Program-made: the position numbers and the translations under genes
In this document: piece after piece, positions 11,385-64,000 of the stretch
Layout: each line of letters starts with the position of its first letter
How positions within the stretch are numbered: position 1 is the first letter of the stretch
DNA from: Alviniconcha marisindica
Lineage: Eukaryota; Mollusca; Gastropoda; Provannidae
DNA length: 64,000 nt
Reading direction: 5' to 3'
Assembly: GCA_018857735.1 (NCBI GenBank)
Contig: JABMCL010000713.1
Span: 1,571,001 to 1,635,000 of the forward strand
Notes under the pieces: generated by a model
Databases searched by the model: none
What the model was told of the DNA's origin: nothing
Seen by the model: only the letters and a program-made list of their open reading frames with translations

Positions 11385-11579
11385 ACCTCCCTTTCCTACT
11401 CTCTGGCTCCCTCTCTCACTGCCCCTCTCTGCATCAGTATTGGTTTTGTGAAACACCTTTTCTGCACAGTTTCAGTGACTATTGAGTGGATGTGTCAGTG
11501 TATGTAGACGAGGTGGTGTTAATATGATTACTCAGTGATGTCACTGATGTACAGTGTAAATTCAGTACATACTTTTTTG

Positions 11580-11654
11580 TGTAAAGCGCTTTGATCTAAG
11601 TCATGTTATGGACATTGCGCTATAGCAGTGCCGCTGTATTATTATTATTATTAT

Positions 11655-11710
<56 letters not shown>
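11580..11710. repeat. SINE/LINE-type tail with (ATT)n(TAG)n
   Basis: GTAAAGCGCTTTGATCTAAG...GCGCTATAG is followed by (TTA)n and (GTA)n. This has the form of a retroelement 3' tail. Confidence 0.6.
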
Positions 11711-12925
<1,215 letters not shown>

Positions 12926-13098
12926 GCAGTGGTATTATGTATTAATTTTTGATGAGACCATAGTGTGAACTATGGTGCTGTTTTAGAATGCTGACATTTA
13001 CTTTTATTTTTTTAGAGGGGGGTCGGGGGGTGGGGGGGTGGGGAGGGTAGCACTACGGCTTGAAGAAAGAGAGACAGAGCCGACACGGCTGTGAGCCG

Positions 13099-14152
13099 GT
13101 TTGGCCCAGCGGTAAGGCGTTACGGGTTGGTAAGCGGAAGGACCTCGGTTCGATACCGCTTCGGCTCTCGGCCTTTCTCTTCAGAAAGGTTGTGGTTTGT
13201 GGACACTGTCTTGTGACTTTGTCCATCACTTCCTACTGAAACATTAAAATGGCTCTCATCCGCGCTGCCCGTCTTAATGCAGGAATCATTCTGGTAGTGA
13301 CAGTGTAGCGATAGGTATATAATCTCCCTCTCCGGCCCCCCACCTCCATACCCCCCCCCCCCCCCAACCCCATTCTCCCCGTCCCTAATAAGCCTTATGG
13401 TTTTTGTGGACGTTAAGCACCATGTTTACTTACTTACTTACACCTCCATACCTCCCCCCCCCCCAGTCCGGCCCCGTCCCTAATAAGTCTTATGGTTTCT
13501 GTGGACGTTAAGCACCATACTTACTTACTTACACCTCCATACCCCCTCCCCCCCTTCTCCCCGTCCCTAATAAGCTTATGGTTTCTGTGGACGTTAAGCA
13601 CCATGTTTACTTACTTACTTACACCTCCATACCCCTCCCCCTTCTCGCCCCGTCCCTAATAAGCCTTATGGTTTCTGTGGACGTTAAGCACCATGTTTAC
13701 TTACTTACACCTCCATACCCCCCCCCCCCCCCCCCCGCCTTCTCCCCGTCGCTAATAAGCCGTTTATGGTTTCTGTGGACGTTAAGCACCATGTTTACTT
13801 ACTTACTTACACCTCCATACCCCCCCTTCCCCCGTCCCTAATAAGCCTTATGGTTTCTGTGGACGTTAAGCACCATGTTTACTTACTTACACCTCCATAC
13901 CCCCCCCCCCCCCTTCTCCCCGTCCCTAATAAGCCTTATGGTTTCTTGGACGTTAAGCACCATGTTTGTTTACTTACTTACACCTCCATACCCCCTCCCC
14001 CCTTCTCCCCGTCCCTAATAAGCCTTATGGTTTCTGTGGACGTTAAGCACCATGTTTACTTACTTACTTACACCTCCATACCCCTCCCCCCTTCTCCCCG
14101 TCCCTAATAAGCCTTATGGTTTCTGTGGACGTTAAGCACCATGTTTACTTTC
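13099..14152 (+). mobile_element. tRNA-derived SINE, family B, with ninefold tail expansion
   Basis: The head GTGAGCCGGTTTGGCCCAGC has an A-box core (TGGCCCAGCGG). A B box (GGTTCGATACC) follows, then the family body. From 13381 the 3' end unit (CCCTAATAAGCC, GGACGTTAAGCACCATGTTT, TTACTTAC, C-rich) is repeated about nine times at about 90 bp spacing. Confidence 0.85.
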
Positions 14153-14918
14153 CCGACACGGGTGCGGAGAGGGCACAGACTGACACACCTTGTCTGTGGA
14201 ACAGGGTCACCCCGTGGAGTAAACCCGTGACTCAGTCAGTGACGGCTGAACATGCGTCAAGTTTCGGTTAGCCCGCACACTTGGTGTTGGCGTGTCAGTA
14301 TTATCCAGTACACATGGGCGTGTCAGTATTATCCAGTTTCTACAGAAATCCAACACTAACTTGGAGAGTTGCACGATTCTTCGTCCAGCTGTTATATGAT
14401 GCCGCAACTGAGCCACGGCGGCGGCGCAGCCACGACAGTCACGATCAGTCACGCCTATGGGAAGAAGGCCAACCGTGATTACGTTAGATAAACAGATGAA
14501 AGCCGTATAATCAGGCTTTAATGAGTGTACAGTAGACCACATAAACTATCGTCAGAGTGAGGCAGATTGTATTTGTTAATAATCATCTGAGTTAAAGGAT
14601 GCCAGGCCGCTAGCCTTCTCAGTCAGTCGTGACTGACACTCAGTGAGTGCTGTCGAACAAGGAAAGTGAAACTCTGGCTGAAAATGCCAAATTCTTAAAA
14701 TGAAGGTTTATATATATTTTATATTAAACTGAGTTCTGTGAGTGACGATCAGTGAGAGTGGACTGTGATGTAATTTGGTCAGGAAAGCCGTCGGTCAGTA
14801 AAGTACCGCGGCGGTTCGAGTCAGTATCAGTTGCCGCACGTCGCGGCCACTCGGTTTGGCTGGCTACGGCGGGAAGTTCTGCACGATAAATGCGTGCAGC
14901 TGAGCACCAGAGTACCTT

Positions 14919-15211
14919 TAGTGAGCCGGTTTGGCCTAGGCGGTAAGGCGTTAGGCTGGTAAGCGGAAGGACCTCGGTTCGATACCTCTTCGGCTCTCCT
15001 TTCTCTTCAAAAGGTTGTGGTCTGTGGACACTGTCTTGTGAAAATGGCTCTCATCGCTGCCCATCTTAATGCAGGAGTCATTCTGGTGGTGACAGCGGCG
15101 TAGCGATAGGTATAAATCTCCCTCTTCCCCCATCTCCATACCCCCTTCCGCCCCTTCTCCCCATCCCTAATAAGCCTCATGGTTTCTGTGGACGTTAAGC
15201 ACCATGTTCAA
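14919..15211 (+). mobile_element. SINE family B copy
   Basis: It has the head at 14921 with A box and B box (GGTTCGATACC), the body GGTTGTGGTCTGTGGACACT, and the tail GGACGTTAAGCACCATGTT. The body is shortened relative to the next copy. Confidence 0.85.
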
Positions 15212-15526
15212 GTCAGTTGGACACCTAGCCATGGACCTACATGTCCATGTACCTAGCTATACGATTTTGCCGTGCGGCGTCGCCCCGGCGGCTGTGGCGA
15301 GTAGCCGCCGTTGAGGCCAGCTGTGAAACTTGGTTGCCGGTGTTTCGAACATCACGTCCCGCTAGTCAACCGAATCGTTACTCAGAAACTCGGCTTCAAA
15401 AGTCAAGCATATTAGAACATATATAACTGATCCCTGATTTCAGTTCAAGTTTTTACTGTTTTGATCTTCTCGGCTACCAGGCTGCTGGACAAGATGTGTC
15501 AATGTTGAGAAGGCTAGTCCCTTCAA

Positions 15527-15640
15527 GGCTTGTCAGTCCAGTGCGCCTTAAAGGAACTATAGCCTTCTCAAAAGATGTCTTGTCAGTCCAGTGCGCCTTA
15601 AAGGAACTATAGCCTTCTCATAACATGTCTTGTCAGTCCA
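15527..15640. repeat. ~50-bp tandem repeat
   Basis: Two and a third copies of a unit with TTGTCAGTCCAGTGCGCC and AAAGGAACTATAGCCTTCTC. Confidence 0.85.
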
Positions 15641-15654
15641 ATAGGTTAAAAATG

Positions 15655-16260
15655 TTCAAAAATTCACAATAAACAAGATCCCTGATTTTAAGATCCAAAC
15701 ACATAAAAGGTTCAAAAGAACGCTATTTATTAGGACAGAACAATACACGCGAATTTGTGAGCCGGTTTGGCCTAGCGGTAAGGCGTTAGGCTGGTAAGCA
15801 GAAGGACCTCGGTTCGATACCGCTTCGGCTCTCCTTTCTCTTCAAAAAGGTTGTGGTTTGTGGACACTGTCTTGTGACTTTGTCCATCACTTCCTACTGA
15901 AACATTAAAATGGCTCTCATCGGTGCCCATCTTAATGCAGAAGTCATTCTGGTGATGACAGTGTAGCGATAGGTATATAATCTCCCTCTCCCCCCCACCT
16001 CCATAACCCCTTTCCCCCCTTCTCCCCATCCCTAATAAGCCGTACGGTTTCTGTGGCCGTTAAGCATCATGTTTACTTACTTACGCGTAAGTAAGTTATA
16101 CTTACGCGAATTTTCGGGGCAATCCCCTTTATCAAAAACGACACTTAAACAACAGTTAAACGGTTAAAAACGACGAGAAATGAGATGGATAGCTGAGCTA
16201 TACCACTTATCGTTTTTTGGTTGAGCTATGTTGTTTTCGTGTTCAGTCTATTTAAGTCTT
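15655..16260. repeat. Interspersed repeat family D, split by a SINE
   Basis: 15655-15756 plus 16104-16260 read together match 53298-53445, and inverted they match about 46160-46440. Shared words are ATCCAAACACATAA, GGCAATCCCCTTTATC and ACGAGAAATGAGAT. SINE B is inserted in the middle. Confidence 0.7.
15757..16103 (+). mobile_element. SINE family B copy with 10-bp target duplication
   Basis: A complete copy, from head to TTACTTAC tail. It is flanked by ACGCGAATTT at 15747-15756 and 16104-16113, the mark of LINE-driven retrotransposition. Internal promoter boxes are intact. Confidence 0.9.
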
Positions 16261-17140
<880 letters not shown>

Positions 17141-17221
17141 AGAACAAACAAGTGAGTAGCTCTGTAACAGGTAAAAAATGTCCAACACCCCCTCCCCACC
17201 ACAAACCCCACCCCACCACTC

Positions 17222-17302
17222 CAACACACACACACACACATACAACCCCACACACACTGCACTCACTCAGAAAACCACACACACACACACACACACACCA
17301 CC

Positions 17303-17354
<52 letters not shown>
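17222..17354. repeat. (CA)n microsatellite
   Basis: Interrupted CA run following a C-rich, CACCCC-type stretch. Confidence 0.95.
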
Positions 17355-17358
<4 letters not shown>

Positions 17359-17885
17359 TGTATACTTGGCCAAGCACGGACCGTCACCAGTGACGCATGC
17401 ACACTGACACACCACCACCACCTCGTTTACCACAACTATAACTCTAACATAAACAAAGCAAGATTAAGAACGGAACAAATCGCCGCTAAACAAATAAGTG
17501 AACAAGCAGACAAATAACAAAATCAGTAAAGGCCTCAATGGGTAAATAATGAATAAATACTGACAAGAGAACTGCCACGCCGGAAGAAGGCGTACTGTAC
17601 CGAACTTGACTTTTCTGAATAAAATCAGTCTAAATCTTTTAACCGTCTGCGCCCGGCACATCAATCGTGAAGCCTGACAAGTATGATAGCCCCTGTCCAA
17701 CGTCCGCATAAAAATTGAAAAGGCCTTTTTGTCGTCGCACTGACTGACTTCTGATAAAATCGCATGTCAGAGTCTCGCCCTCTGCCAATAAACGGTGGGA
17801 GAGGGAGCACTTGAGATCTTGATAGTTACGTCGATTTGGGCCATGTCGTCCTGGCATAAATGTCGACGGAAAAACGGGGAGAGAA

Positions 17886-18020
17886 CTTAATGCTGGGTCG
17901 AGATGAGGGATCGAAATTCCTCCACCGACTTCGCAGACACCACTTCTTCTGTGAGGTTGTTCCAGTCAGAAACAGTACTGATGAAGAAGCTGTTTCTGTA
18001 GGTGTCTGTTTTTGCACTGC
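17886..18020 (-). pseudogene. LINE reverse-transcriptase C-terminal fragment
   Basis: The minus strand encodes T-Y-R-N-S-F-F-I-S-T-V-S-D-W-N-N-L, then E-E-V-V-S-A-K-S-V-E-E-F and a stop. This is the stereotyped end of CR1/jockey-like LINE ORF2 proteins. Only the last ~45 codons are kept, typical of 5'-truncated insertions. Confidence 0.7.
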
Positions 18021-18362
18021 ACGCACAAGCAGTGACTCGATGATCGCTTCCCATGACGGGCCATTGCCTAATGACCTCAGATCAGCCGTGATGGCCGGTG
18101 GCATTGAAACGGTCTGATCCCATACGTACGATCGGCCGGTCAGTAATTAATTTCCTATTTTAGTGTCCTAAATTATTGCCTTATTTCACTTCGGCCATTT
18201 TGTTCATATTTTGGGTGCACAGTGACTTGTCAACTTGAAGTTGGAAAGCCGCATTCAGCCTCATAGTTGTGAAGTAGTGCGTTTCAGTTCTAAACTGTCT
18301 TCAAAGGCAGTTACTGCCAGTAGCAGCTTGTGCCGCATTTCACAGTACTGACTGAATCAAAC

Positions 18363-18363
<1 letters not shown>

Positions 18364-18454
<91 letters not shown>
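18364..18454. repeat. (GA)n microsatellite
   Basis: About 90 bp of pure GA. Confidence 0.95.
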
Positions 18455-18457
<3 letters not shown>

Positions 18458-18575
18458 CATGCATGACTGAATAAACGGCTTTATTTGACGAGGGTAGTGG
18501 ACTGAGAAGACTCAGTCGAGGGCTTTTTACATCCAGCCCTCGCCCATGAGGGAAACTACTCAGTATTAACTCAGG

Positions 18576-18686
<111 letters not shown>

Positions 18687-19083
18687 GTGGAGAAAAACAT
18701 ACACATGACAGGTCTGTTAAGTCATTTTGAAACAACAACAACAACAACAACAAAATTGCCAGTCCGGTCAGGCTGGCCGGCAGCGGCGACGCCGGAAACA
18801 AACTGATCATCGAGTCAGTCAATGGCATTCCCGGCCGGCGGCCGCCAGTTTTCGGCATGGCACTGAATCAGAGCGTGCCAAAAGTGGATATGACGTGATT
18901 TTTAAATGAAAGCAATAATTCGATACATTAGAATAAGGCCATACTCGTAGCAGCAGAATAATCGAAGAAGAGGAAGAACTGAGAATAATATACTGAATGG
19001 TGGTTACGGAGGTAATGTGGGTTGGGTAGTCATTGCAGACTGTAAACCAAACAACGTCGCAAATCGCTTCCCTTGCCCGAACA

Positions 19084-19091
19084 TGACGTCA
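19084..19091. promoter_or_regulatory. CRE-like palindrome TGACGTCA
   Basis: A perfect cAMP-response-element palindrome 436 bp upstream of the receptor start codon. No TATA box or start site can be assigned, so a regulatory role is inference only. Confidence 0.3.
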
Positions 19092-19399
19092 CAAGTAAGC
19101 ATGAGCAGAATGGGGCGAGGTCTTGGGGTAGTTTGATTGAAAGCATTCAAGGGGCTGAGGCAACGCGGTGTTGAACACTATTCACCAGGGATACGAAATG
19201 AAGTCAGCAGCCTACCCCATGGGTGACAAAAATGTGACGATTTCGTCATGAGGCAGAAAACATGGTGGGTCGCGCAAACACACCTGAGACGCGAGCGGAA
19301 TAATCCACAGGTGACAGTGTGAAAACAGAAACGGAAAAGTGTCGGCGAGTGACCCCCTACCAATTAATTACAGTTGCCCACTGCGGAAGTCGCACACGG

Positions 19400-19526
19400 C
19401 ATGTGAGGAACACTGAAACAAATATGCTGTGATCGAACTGTCTTCACAACCAGTGCGTGTCTGTGTGCCAGTGTTTTGTGAGAAAACTTCATTCGTGTGT
19501 TTATAATGTGTCGAATTTTGTCGGTG
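19400..19526 (+). other. Probable 5' UTR of the receptor gene
   Basis: Sequence immediately before the start codon, with no intervening ATG in the same frame close by. The transcription start is not visible. Confidence 0.35.
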
Positions 19527-63790
<44,264 letters not shown>

Positions 63791-63836
63791 GTCAGTTTTA
63801 GTCCTGCATTTGTTTTTATTTTCTGAAGAGATGAAA

Positions 63837-63905
63837 GCAGCAACAACAACAACAAAACAACAACAACAACAACAACAACCAATAATACAACAACAACAAA
63901 AACCC
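63837..63905. repeat. (CAA)n repeat in the last visible intron
   Basis: CAACAA units with AATACA breaks. Confidence 0.9.
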
Positions 63906-64000
63906 ATCTGTTGTTGGAGGAGATGAAAGACGTGTATTGTCTGCCCTTTAGCTGACATGTATCCCATGTTTTTTTTACACGAAGGAAAGACAAAATGCTT

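Overview
The window looks like invertebrate animal nuclear DNA, most likely from a mollusc and perhaps a marine gastropod. The evidence is intron-rich genes with GT-AG introns, very dense (CA)n, (GA)n and (TA)n microsatellites, several tRNA-headed SINE families, MITEs, LINE tails and solo LTRs. The species cannot be named from sequence alone. There is no bacterial-style gene organisation. Nearly all long open frames that I do not list are read-through of microsatellites or minisatellites.

Two real genes are visible, and they are divergently arranged. On the minus strand (8846 down to 1887) are six exons of a biliverdin reductase A-like gene (BLVRA family). The start codon and Rossmann motif are present. 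The last exon, about 40 residues, is not seen and probably lies left of the window. Two related solo LTRs sit in two of its introns and a MITE in another.

From 8.85 to 19.5 kb lies a repeat-rich intergenic region. It holds tRNA-derived SINEs (one with a ninefold amplified tail), two degraded non-LTR retrotransposon 3' ends, minisatellites and microsatellites.

On the plus strand, 19527 to 63790 carries 26 exons of a class-III (R3) type receptor protein tyrosine phosphatase ectodomain. The relatives by domain layout are PTPRB, PTPRJ, PTPRQ and Drosophila Ptp10D. The model has a signal peptide split between exons 1 and 2, 15 fibronectin type III (FN3) repeats, a two-exon juxtamembrane domain with an R-T-R-R site, and one transmembrane helix with a basic stop-transfer. 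All exon phases join into one continuous frame of 4892 coding bases (about 1630 residues). The cytoplasmic phosphatase domain lies to the right of the window, so the phosphatase assignment rests on the ectodomain and juxtamembrane signature.

The most unusual feature is how often tandem duplications arise exactly at exon-intron junctions of the receptor gene. Four exact 87-bp copies of an acceptor plus exon start precede exon 21. Seven copies of an exon 3' end plus donor follow exon 25. Minisatellites or direct duplications begin at, or within about 25 bp of, the donors of exons 8, 11, 12, 17 and 23. A relic half-exon precedes exon 17. One acceptor (exon 22) is preceded by a pure (GT)n array instead of a polypyrimidine tract.
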